NCBI GenBank assembly: GCA_016210045.1
Contig: JACQUX010000029.1
Location: 1 to 64,000 of the forward strand
Direction: 5' to 3'
DNA: 64,000 bases
DNA from: Deltaproteobacteria bacterium
Lineage (GTDB): Bacteria > UBA10199 > GCA-002796325 > JACPFF01
Position 1 is the stretch's first letter. The number at the start of each line of letters is the position of its first letter. A program made the position numbers and the translations under genes. Positions 45,679 through 53,698 of the stretch are shown here, in pieces. The notes below the pieces were generated by a model. It did not search any database, was not told where the DNA came from, and was given only the letters and a program-made list of their open reading frames with translations.

Positions 45679-46779
45679 TCAATTCGCCGCACACCACGCG
45701 GAACTCGCCGGCACACCCTTCGGGAACGGATACGCGACGCCGTTGTCGCTGTAGGTCCCGCTGAACGTGAAGGCCTGCGGCGCAACGGTTTGGCCGCCGA
45801 TCTCCTTCGTCAGTTGGAACGCGATAGCATGCGGACTCCCGACCGCGATCACGGTCACCCCACCGACACCGGTCTGGCAAGCATAGGCCCCGTCCCACTG
45901 CTGTGTCGCGGCCGTCAATGTGACCGCGCCGCTGCACGTGACGACGCCCGTGATCCGCAACGGCCCCATGCACGGGTGTTGGTACGCGTAATTGCCGAAA
46001 CTGTACGTGAGCGTGTCGTCGGCAAAGGTCAGGGCGTCGTCCGTGAGGTATTGCACGACGTGTTGCTGCACGTGCAACGTGCCGCCTGGCTGATTGCCGG
46101 TCGCGTGCCCGATCGCTTGGTAAGCGATGGTGAGCGTGACGCCGCCATCGGGTTGTTCCGTGGTGTTCAGTTGCCACGCCGCAGGCGCGTAGCCGGCTGC
46201 GGATTGCAGGGCGTGGCCGGTCAAGTCGTACAATGTGAGCCAACGCGCCGCGTATTCGCCGAACTTGACGATCCCCTTCGGCGGTGTGGACGGGACGGAG
46301 ACCGGCCCTTGATCGACCAGCGAGACGGCAGTGGAGTCGGGGTCGTCCGGATCGAGGTCGACCACGGGCGGCGGGAGTTTGTCACCGGTTGGGGGGGGCG
46401 GCTGCTCAGCAGTGTCGTCGGTCGGTGGCGGATCCGTTGGATCGTTGTCGGCCGGCGGATCACTCGCACTAGTGTCGCTCGGCAGCGGCGCATCGGTCAC
46501 GGTTGGGACCGGCCCTGTGGCAGGATCGACCGACAACGTCGGGGCGCCGGTACTCACCGGCGGCACCACCGGCGTGGCCGGATCGTTCATCGCCGGCGCC
46601 GGACTGACGCCGTCCCCGGTCTCGGACGCAGGCGCGGACTGGTTCGCCGCCACGAGCGGAAATTTCGGATTCGGCTGATAGGCAAACATCAGCTCGCCCC
46701 CGCAGCCGGCCGCTCCCAGTCCGAGCAGCCCTATCATTATATATATGCGCGAATATGGTCTCTGGTGTGCCCCCTGCAT
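45679..46779 (-). CDS. Lipoprotein with Pro/Asp-rich linker
   Basis: 366 aa. ATG 46779 with a strong GGAGG site. Signal peptide II: IYIMIGLLGLGAAGC, lipobox Cys near residue 25. Then a long low-complexity linker of Pro, Asp, Thr (DPPADNDPTDPPPTDDTAEQ) and a beta-rich C-terminal domain (GGTLHVQQHVVQYLTDDALT, ending PASSAWCAAN). Surface-anchored protein of unknown function. Upstream of the Rhs gene on the same strand, with a BIME-like repeat between. Confidence 0.8.
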   Translation of the reverse strand: MQGAHQRPYSRIYIMIGLLGLGAAGCGGELMFAYQPNPKFPLVAANQSAPASETGDGVSPAPAMNDPATPVVPPVSTGAPTLSVDPATGPVPTVTDAPLPSDTSASDPPADNDPTDPPPTDDTAEQPPPPTGDKLPPPVVDLDPDDPDSTAVSLVDQGPVSVPSTPPKGIVKFGEYAARWLTLYDLTGHALQSAAGYAPAAWQLNTTEQPDGGVTLTIAYQAIGHATGNQPGGTLHVQQHVVQYLTDDALTFADDTLTYSFGNYAYQHPCMGPLRITGVVTCSGAVTLTAATQQWDGAYACQTGVGGVTVIAVGSPHAIAFQLTKEIGGQTVAPQAFTFSGTYSDNGVAYPFPKGVPASSAWCAAN

Positions 46780-47066
46780 CGCCCACCTCCCTCCTCGTTG
46801 TGATGCATAGAAAGCAATGCGTGTGCCACGCACGGTCCGCGACGACCTGCACGCCAATTCAAGGAGTTGCGTGTCAGACGGAGTCGCCATAGCGTCCGAA
46901 CACCGTCCGAATTCCGAACATGCGGATCGGTGCGGCGTATGCCCCTGCCCCATCCGAGTTATTCGCTGCGGCGAGGGGCTGAAGTTGCGTTCCGCAGCAA
47001 GCCCGTTGCTCCGTCTGGCTGCATGCCGTATAATTTCATCGCGCCATTGGAAACTTGGGGGACCGG
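46780..47066. promoter_or_regulatory. Divergent intergenic region with two CTCCGTCTG motifs
   Basis: 287 bp between the divergent lipoprotein and 47067 genes. CAGACGGAGTC at 46875 and CTCCGTCTGG at 47009. Promoters must lie here; no clear sigma-70 boxes seen. Confidence 0.45.
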
Positions 47067-47783
47067 GTGTCCGAGACCATCACGTATCGTTACCGCTTTC
47101 ACTTCGACCAAGGCCGTCGGCTCGAATTTCCCGTCGTGCTCGATCGACAAACTTTGCAGGTTCAACTCCCCGCTCGTACGCAACTCCCGGCCTGGACCCG
47201 ACTCGACTGCCATCAGTGTCCACACTGCCCATTGCGCCCCGAGACCACGCCGCACTGTCCGGCCGCCGTGAGCTTAATCGATGTGTTCGAGGCCTTCCAA
47301 CGCGTCATTTCGTTCGAGACCGTCGCGGTCGAGGTCGTCAGTCAGGGGCGGGAATACCGCGCCAAGGTCTCGGTGCAAAAGGCGCTCAGTTCCCTGGTCG
47401 GCCTCCATATGGCCACGAGTGGCTGCCCGGTGATGGCCAAGTTGCGCCCGATGGCCGGATTCCATCTCCCGTTCGCCTCCACCGCCGAGACGGAGTACCG
47501 CGCGCTCTCCACCTATCTGCTCGCCCAATACTTAGTGGCGCAGCACGGAGGCACCCCGGATTGGGGGCTGCAAGGGCTGGTGCAACTCTATGACGATGTG
47601 CGGATCGTCAATCGGAGCTTCTGCGAGCGGCTCACGACGATGGTCGTGGAGGACGCGAACTTGAATGCGGTCGTCAATCTGAACGTCTTCGCCGATTCGA
47701 TCAACTTCTCGATCAACAATAACTTTCTGACTCAACTCGAAGGCTTCTTCCGCGCCTATCTGCCGCCGGATGGCAGTGGCTAG
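47067..47783 (+). CDS. Unknown protein with CxxCxxC motif
   Basis: 238 aa. Start GTG 47067 (SETITYRYRFHFDQGRRLEF) with GGGGGA just upstream; TTG 47055 is possible. A short beta-strand head, a DCHQCPHCPLRPETTPHC cluster that could bind metal, then a helical region (LIDVFEAFQRVISFETVAVE) and a tail (NLNAVVNLNVFADSINFSIN). The arrangement is like that of hypothetical proteins seen in several environmental proteobacteria; I do not know its function. First gene of the plus-strand region leading into the 48-64 kb cluster. Confidence 0.7.
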   Translation: MSETITYRYRFHFDQGRRLEFPVVLDRQTLQVQLPARTQLPAWTRLDCHQCPHCPLRPETTPHCPAAVSLIDVFEAFQRVISFETVAVEVVSQGREYRAKVSVQKALSSLVGLHMATSGCPVMAKLRPMAGFHLPFASTAETEYRALSTYLLAQYLVAQHGGTPDWGLQGLVQLYDDVRIVNRSFCERLTTMVVEDANLNAVVNLNVFADSINFSINNNFLTQLEGFFRAYLPPDGSG

Positions 47784-47850
47784 GGGCTGGTGGCCCGTGG
47801 TCCGATCCTAGCCCCCCTTTCCCCCCTTGCCCCAGGTCCCTCCTTTAGAT

Positions 47851-48025
47851 AGGACCCTCACCCTCCGCCTCAGGCGGAACCCTCTCCCCGTCGGGGCGAG
47901 GGGAAATGTCTCCCTCTCCCTTTGGGGAGAGGGCTGGGTGAGGGGGAGCGCAGCAAGCGAAGTCAGGTCGACTCGGACCCTCACCCCCCGCCTGCGGCGG
48001 GACCCTCTCCCCGTCGGGGCGAGGG
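47851..48025. repeat. Mixed array of two palindrome types
   Basis: Two copies of a CCTCACCC(T/C)CCGCCT...CCCCGTCGGGGCGAGGG unit (47851-47903 and 47974-48025) flank one CCCTCTCCC/GGGAGAGGG palindrome (47910-47948). GAAGTCAGGTC also occurs twice (near 47960 and 48035). It fills most of the 317-bp gap before the 48101 gene. Confidence 0.85.
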
Positions 48026-48100
48026 ATAGCTAAGGAAGTCAGGTCTACTCAAGCAACTTTTCCGGAGCGCTGCCGATAAACAAGCAAAGGGAGTCAGACT

Positions 48101-49135
48101 ATGATTCGACCATTAGGCCATCGGACGCTGTTATCGGCTGCTGCGCCGCGGGGGGTACGCGCGTATCGGGTACAGCGGCTGGTCCCACTGCACGACGCCG
48201 CGGAGGCCGTTCAGGTCCTCGCCGAGCTCGGGATGGGGAAACACTACGCAGCAGTTGGGGGGCGGGATTCAAGCGTCGTTACGCTGAATAGACGGCACGA
48301 CGAAGGACAGGTCCTCCACGACCTCAGTGAAGCGGCTGTCGGCTTTGTCGAGGATCCTGCAGCATACGGTTACAACTTGAGCGGCAACGGCGACACGTAC
48401 TTGCGGTCCGTATTGACCGCAGCCGGACCGGACGCGGCGTTACAGCACAGTGCATGGAACGACTTTTACCTCGGCGTGATTCCGCTGGATGCAGTCGCGG
48501 CCTCGGGCGGGTACGCATTCGCGCTCGACATCGAGCGACTCCCAGCCACCACGGCTGGCAGCTCCGCGTTCTCCGCCGCCGGGCTGGCCGCAGCGCTGGA
48601 GCGACGGCCGGGACTGATCGGCGTGGAATTTGAAGTGCCGGTCGATCGGGATGAGGCCGGCGACACGGTGGGCATGCTGGACCTGATGGCACTCTGTGGC
48701 CGACTCAATCAGCCGCTCGATCTGGGATGTTTCGACTGTGGCGCCGCGCTGGAACAGATCGTCGATGCGACACAGGCCGTGCCATTCAATGTCCGCGGCG
48801 TGCGGACCGAAGCCGGAGCTGACACCCCAACCTGGCGCGGCGTGGAACTGCTGCTCGGACTGGACGGGCGACCGGCGTTTTCGCGACGCCGAGGACAACA
48901 ACTGGTCGCGGATGCGTGGCAGCGACGAGGATCGCAGTACGTCTGGGTCCCCTCTTCCCCTCCGACGGGCACGGAGGGGATCGACCCATCCGATGCTCCG
49001 GCGCTGGTCGTGGCGCTCCGCGCACCAAACGACGCGCCGATCTTCGATGCATTCGCGCAAGACGATGTCGAGGCCATTGCCGCGCGGCTGCAGGCGGCAC
49101 TCGGGACGACCGCAACACCAGAGGTACTGACATGA
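48101..49135 (+). CDS. Unknown protein, first gene of the 48-64 kb cluster
   Basis: 344 aa, no family recognised. ATG 48101 with AAAGGGAG upstream. Alpha/beta globular composition with stretches VQRLVPLHDAAEAVQVLAEL and WRGVELLLGLDGRPAFSRRR. No signal peptide or membrane helix. ATGA overlap with the next gene shows translational coupling. I infer it belongs to the same functional unit as the following genes. Confidence 0.75.
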   Translation: MIRPLGHRTLLSAAAPRGVRAYRVQRLVPLHDAAEAVQVLAELGMGKHYAAVGGRDSSVVTLNRRHDEGQVLHDLSEAAVGFVEDPAAYGYNLSGNGDTYLRSVLTAAGPDAALQHSAWNDFYLGVIPLDAVAASGGYAFALDIERLPATTAGSSAFSAAGLAAALERRPGLIGVEFEVPVDRDEAGDTVGMLDLMALCGRLNQPLDLGCFDCGAALEQIVDATQAVPFNVRGVRTEAGADTPTWRGVELLLGLDGRPAFSRRRGQQLVADAWQRRGSQYVWVPSSPPTGTEGIDPSDAPALVVALRAPNDAPIFDAFAQDDVEAIAARLQAALGTTATPEVLT

Positions 49136-50766
49136 CAATCAGCCCCCCCACTCTCGGTCTCCCGGGACTTCCCAGACACCTCACACGACCGCGCGGTATT
49201 CCAACAGCAACCTCCGGTATACCCCCAACCACCGCTTCGCGGCCGTTCGAGCGGATCGGCACCGGCCTTGTCCGCCGACGGGCGATGATCACGCCGTCCG
49301 ACGTCAGCGCCGCGCTGGCCGCAGGGCGCGCCAGTCGAGGGCTTCCGGCACGACTGAGCGGCGCCGATGGGACGGGACATATTGATGTCAGCGGCGTGGC
49401 GGGGAGTGCGCGCGGGACCAGCGGGCTGGGCACTGCGGGCGCGGCCACCATTGATCACACCGCTCCGGAAGCAACACCGTCCGAGGTCATGGCATTCAGC
49501 GCATTTCTACTCCGCGTGGTCGACAGCAACGAGCATGCAGCGATCCGCGCCTCAGCCACAGCCCTCGACGAACTCGGCGAGGGATTATGGCGCCGCGTCC
49601 ACAATGACACGGCATTGCATGCGCGACTCTTTGCAGGAACGGCTACGGACGCGGATCGCGGTCAACTCGCCACTTGGACGCGGGAAATTGTGACGGCCGC
49701 GTCCGACGCCGCACTCGGCGCGTCCATTATCGGCTTCATGGCGACGACGTATGCGAAATATGTGCTGACCACATTTGCCGGCTATGTGCAGTTTCGCACG
49801 ACATCGGAAAAACTGCATGCCACGGAAACAACGCTGCGCGCGCAAGTCGCCGCGCGCGAGGCGGCGGAAGCGGCGCGCGCAGCGGCAGAGGCACGGGCCG
49901 ATGCACGCCCGCCACTCGATCCGGTCGCCGCAGCACTGTTGGGTCCAGCGGCACAATTGTTGGAAGCGATGACGGCGACAACACCGATTTTGGTGGGCGG
50001 CGTTTCGCGCGATGCGGTAATCCCCGATGTGTTGACGATGCGAGCCGCCTCCGAGAGTCCGGCGATGGCGGCCGTGCTGCAAGGCTTGTTAGACGTTGCA
50101 CCAGTACTCCGCGCGTTCGTGGAGGCCGCTACGCAGGCTGAGGGAACACCGATCCCAGCTCCAGTCCCCGTTGCGGGAATAGAAGCCCCGAGCACAGCAG
50201 TTGTGGCGGCAGAGGCGGAGGTTGAGGCTGAGACAGGAGCCACAGCGGATGGCGAAACGGAAGCGCCGGCCGCGGTCACTGTCGCCGCGCCGGAAGTGGC
50301 GCATGAGGCGGATGACGCCAGACAAGCAACAGAGGCAGCCTGGTGGTGGACGCAGCAACAGGAGCGACGTCGGAGAACCCTGGAAGACGAAGAAGCGACA
50401 CGTCGGACAGATGACGATGCCGCAGCAGAGACAGGGGATGCCCTCGAAGTCGGGCCGGACGAGATCCAAGCCGGACGGCCACAAGAACCGGCTGCACCCC
50501 CAGCGACAGTCACCAACCAGGCAATCTCACCGGTCACGGATGCGGAACGGGAAGCACTGCTCAAGCGACTCAACGTACCCCTAGCGGCAGTCGATCAGGA
50601 GGTCACAAGATATCTGGAAACATACGGTCCCCGTGGCGCGGAGCAGGCCGCGATCGAGGCGGCGATCTGGGCTGAGTGGCAAAAATTGAAACCAGGGCGC
50701 AGCTGGCGAACGGCCAGTGTAGCGATCCAACAGGCGTTGGAGCGGCAGTTTCCGCTGGGCGTGTAA
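49132..50766 (+). CDS. Unknown Ala/Glu-rich protein
   Basis: 544 aa. Start ATG 49132 overlapping the preceding stop (ATGA); the frame is open further upstream but inside the previous gene. The head is Pro/Thr/Gly rich, then a helical domain (SAFLLRVVDSNEHAAIRASA), a putative membrane-like or buried helix (ASIIGFMATTYAKYVLTTFA), a coiled-coil segment (AREAAEAARAAAEARADA), and an acidic low-complexity region rich in Glu/Ala. It ends with a folded-looking domain (DAEREALLKRLNVPLAAVDQ). No family recognised. Confidence 0.72.
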   Translation: MTISPPTLGLPGLPRHLTRPRGIPTATSGIPPTTASRPFERIGTGLVRRRAMITPSDVSAALAAGRASRGLPARLSGADGTGHIDVSGVAGSARGTSGLGTAGAATIDHTAPEATPSEVMAFSAFLLRVVDSNEHAAIRASATALDELGEGLWRRVHNDTALHARLFAGTATDADRGQLATWTREIVTAASDAALGASIIGFMATTYAKYVLTTFAGYVQFRTTSEKLHATETTLRAQVAAREAAEAARAAAEARADARPPLDPVAAALLGPAAQLLEAMTATTPILVGGVSRDAVIPDVLTMRAASESPAMAAVLQGLLDVAPVLRAFVEAATQAEGTPIPAPVPVAGIEAPSTAVVAAEAEVEAETGATADGETEAPAAVTVAAPEVAHEADDARQATEAAWWWTQQQERRRRTLEDEEATRRTDDDAAAETGDALEVGPDEIQAGRPQEPAAPPATVTNQAISPVTDAEREALLKRLNVPLAAVDQEVTRYLETYGPRGAEQAAIEAAIWAEWQKLKPGRSWRTASVAIQQALERQFPLGV

Positions 50767-50811
50767 CGGGGTTGAAGGACGCGGCGAGTTGACGTAGAGG
50801 GCGGTCATTGT

Positions 50812-50886
50812 TGTCATTTTGAGCCGCAGGCGAAGAATCCAGTGGTGCAGTAATAACTAGATCCGTCGCTCCGCGCAGGATGACGG
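50812..50886. repeat. TGTCATTTTGAGC-type inverted repeat
   Basis: Left TGTCATTTTGAGCCGCAGGC and right GTCGCTCCGCGCAGGATGAC form an imperfect inverted repeat around TAATAACTAGATC. This is the widely seen bacterial GTCATCCTGAGC...GCTCAGGATGAC type. It lies between two genes of the cluster and may act as RNA hairpin or transcription attenuator. Confidence 0.75.
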
Positions 50887-50900
50887 GAGGCAGGCAGATT

Positions 50901-53663
50901 ATGTCACCAGTACAAAGACGCCCGGGGGCAGCAACCCCTCTAATGACGAACTGTCGAACGGCGCTGCATAACCACAATAGACGCGTTTTTCCGGGACGAC
51001 CATCGCCGGCCGCCGCGCTGCATCACCTCAAGCAGGAAGGTCCAAACGCCCTAGTCGTTTTTGGGCGTTCGGGGATGGCACGCGACGCATTGGACGCCTT
51101 TCATACCGAATTGCGAGTCCAAGAAGCCTATGGCCCCCATGCAACGGCATTAGTCGGCGTGTATCGCGAGCTCACCAGGAGACCAAGGGCAGAACTCACT
51201 TTCGAAGCGCTCCGGCCCTATACCGACGCGCTGCTCGCCGCGCTCGAAGAAACGACCGCGCCGCATGTCGCCACGCCGACCGCGATGCGCGCGTTTCTGC
51301 CGCCGGCCACGCTCGAGGTCGAAGGCCGTGTGACCGGCGAAGCGGTATTGCAAGGCGGCCTGGCCGCCGGCTCCGAACCAGTCACGAGTCACGAGTCACC
51401 AGCCACCCCTTCCCCGCCTCCAGCCTCATTCGATATTTCCATCGAAGGCGTCCCAATGACGGACCTGGTGCCGTTCCAACCGCCAGCGGCCGCGCCGGAA
51501 GTCCCACCGTTTGACATCACGATCGCCGGCGAGAAGCCGACAGACGCAGTGACTGTAGAAGCGCTACTACCAGGCGTGACGCGACTCTATCGCCGCTTAG
51601 CCACGCCGGAGGCGGTGACGCCGATTGAGTGCGCCACCGCACGGAACCGAGTGGCCGATCAACTCACGTTTCTCGGCGCGCGGAAAATGCATCCCCTCGC
51701 CCCAGCAGAAATCTCGGCGCTGCGTGCGTTGGTGGACATGCTGCTCACGGACGTCAACGGCGCGAGTGGCGGAGTCCAAGGCGTGGGAGCGATTTCCGCC
51801 ACCGATCGATTCGCGATCATCTGCGCGCTCGCGCAGGGGATCGCGTCGGCACAAGATTGGCTCGTTGCCAATAGCACGCGAGCCGGAATGGTGGGGCACG
51901 GATTCGTGCTGCAAGGAGACGACGCAGCAGAGGTGTCCTTCCTCCCCCGCGACGTGAACACGGCGCTCCGTAACATGACCACAACCGTGGCCGGACTCAC
52001 GACCGTCACGTTCACGATTCCAGCCACGGGATTAGACACCGCGCCGGAACGCATCGACCTTGAAATGGACGACGACACGCGCCGCTGGATCGCCGCGATC
52101 CTGACGGAGACGATCGACGGACGGATGCAGGGCGTGCCACGCGCGCTGCGGACCGGCCTGGTGGCGCGGCTCGCCAAAGGCCCCAACTTCGCCCGCGAAT
52201 ATGTCATCGCGGTGTTGCGCGCCAATTTCATCGAGTCCCGGATCCTCGATCCGGAAGAGGTCGCGCTGCCAATGCCGCGCGCGGTGCCGCTCCGCGTCGT
52301 CGACGAAACGCCGGAGCGCCCCGCGCTCCCCGGCACGCGGGTCAGTGCGTACACCGGCACCGCGGACAGCGCGGAAGACGCCTGGACCCGACTTGACACC
52401 GCGTGGAAGGAGCTCGGGGCCGCCCGCATGATGCGTCCCGATCTCTGGAATGAATTAGCCGGCGATACGCAACTGGCTGGAACTTTCGGGACCTCGTACG
52501 CCACCGTCATGATCGACGGCGAGGCATTCGCCCGTACACCGGTCGATGGACTGGGGCGACTGCAACAGCAGGTCTCGGAGCTTTTGAGTGCCCATGGGGC
52601 GCTGGATGAACAAAAAGCCCTGAATCGCTGGCTCCGCAATGCGATCGCGGAGGGGGTCTTCCCCGCGATGTCAAGGCAGTATTTGCGGGAACAAGGACAT
52701 GCAGTCAGTACCGTCATGCAAAGCTTGCAGCTGGCATTGGAACGGGTGCGGGAACGCAGCGAAGGGACCGCACTCGATTCGCGCGGCGTGCCGTATCCGC
52801 CACTGCCGGCCGTGTCCAAAGAACAGATCGCCACGGCGCAAGCACTGGTCGACGGGACGATTACGCGGCTGCGGGAACTGGGCGGCACGGAGATGGCCGG
52901 CAAGTTGGAAATATTCTTCGCCGATCTCCAAGACGAGTCGGGCATCTTCGTCCACCTCGTGACAACGCAACGGGTCGCGCTCACGCAGCGCGTCTATTCG
53001 GTCTTGGGGGGCCAATCGCCGCAGACATTACGACGACTCTTTGCGGTCTACTGCGATCAAGTCCGGGCGCGGATCGAATATCTAATCGCGATCTTTGCCG
53101 GAACCGCCCAAGCGTTGGGCGATGGGAGCACCGCATCACACGTCCTTCCGGCACTCCATAGTCTCCCGAGCATCGCGCAACTCGAGCGGCAGTACCCGCT
53201 GAGCGGGCCGACACCGACGGACTCTTTTCAGACATTAGTCCTGCGCGCGGGATTGCCGGCCGCAGGCATGGCCGTCTTCGGCTTTTTACCGGAAGACGAT
53301 CCGGCTGGTTGGTATCAACAGCAGACCTCAGCCGCGAATAAACGTCGGATGGATGAGCGCGCGTTCGCGCAGAAGTTACTGGAAGCGCACGTCGATCTGC
53401 GCAATCGATTCGATAGGATAGTTGCAGAACGACGGGCTGCGGAGGCGCAACGGATTGAAGCGGCGCGGAGACGGGGACAAAATCCGCCACCGATGGCCCC
53501 AGAGTTTGGGCAGCTCAGCGCCGCGGAAATAACCCAATTGGAACGGCAAGCAGACGGAGTCGAAAATTATTGGCGTGGACAGTTCGGCATGACCACAAGA
53601 CAGCTCCCCGCCTCGGCCCTAACGAGTGAGCGTGCAGATCAGAGCACCGAAGCGAGCCAATAA
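50901..53663 (+). CDS. Unknown large helical protein
   Basis: 920 aa. ATG 50901 (MSPVQRRPGAATP) is preferred over 50880 because GGGAGG lies about 10 bases upstream of it. A short repeated motif FDISIEGVP / FDITIAGEK (near residues 180 and 210) separates an N-terminal helical region from a long helical body (ALNRWLRNAIAEGVFPAMSR, LVDGTITRLRELGGTEMAGK). No signal peptide. A Pro/Ala linker and a charged C-terminal helix (FDRIVAERRAAEAQRIEAAR) follow. No recognised family. Ends 35 bp before the first paralogue gene. Confidence 0.73.
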   Translation: MSPVQRRPGAATPLMTNCRTALHNHNRRVFPGRPSPAAALHHLKQEGPNALVVFGRSGMARDALDAFHTELRVQEAYGPHATALVGVYRELTRRPRAELTFEALRPYTDALLAALEETTAPHVATPTAMRAFLPPATLEVEGRVTGEAVLQGGLAAGSEPVTSHESPATPSPPPASFDISIEGVPMTDLVPFQPPAAAPEVPPFDITIAGEKPTDAVTVEALLPGVTRLYRRLATPEAVTPIECATARNRVADQLTFLGARKMHPLAPAEISALRALVDMLLTDVNGASGGVQGVGAISATDRFAIICALAQGIASAQDWLVANSTRAGMVGHGFVLQGDDAAEVSFLPRDVNTALRNMTTTVAGLTTVTFTIPATGLDTAPERIDLEMDDDTRRWIAAILTETIDGRMQGVPRALRTGLVARLAKGPNFAREYVIAVLRANFIESRILDPEEVALPMPRAVPLRVVDETPERPALPGTRVSAYTGTADSAEDAWTRLDTAWKELGAARMMRPDLWNELAGDTQLAGTFGTSYATVMIDGEAFARTPVDGLGRLQQQVSELLSAHGALDEQKALNRWLRNAIAEGVFPAMSRQYLREQGHAVSTVMQSLQLALERVRERSEGTALDSRGVPYPPLPAVSKEQIATAQALVDGTITRLRELGGTEMAGKLEIFFADLQDESGIFVHLVTTQRVALTQRVYSVLGGQSPQTLRRLFAVYCDQVRARIEYLIAIFAGTAQALGDGSTASHVLPALHSLPSIAQLERQYPLSGPTPTDSFQTLVLRAGLPAAGMAVFGFLPEDDPAGWYQQQTSAANKRRMDERAFAQKLLEAHVDLRNRFDRIVAERRAAEAQRIEAARRRGQNPPPMAPEFGQLSAAEITQLERQADGVENYWRGQFGMTTRQLPASALTSERADQSTEASQ

Positions 53664-53698
53664 CCTGCCCGGGGGGGCAACGATGCCGCGAGATCGCT

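Noticed and set aside
48916-49131. Upstream extension of the 49132 gene
   Set aside because: Lies within the previous gene; composition is Arg-rich shadow type; ATGA overlap gives a natural start.
3706-53559. Calling CTCCGTCTG a neisserial-type DNA uptake sequence
   Set aside because: It shares only CCGTCTG with it; no competence genes are in the window, so the function is left open.
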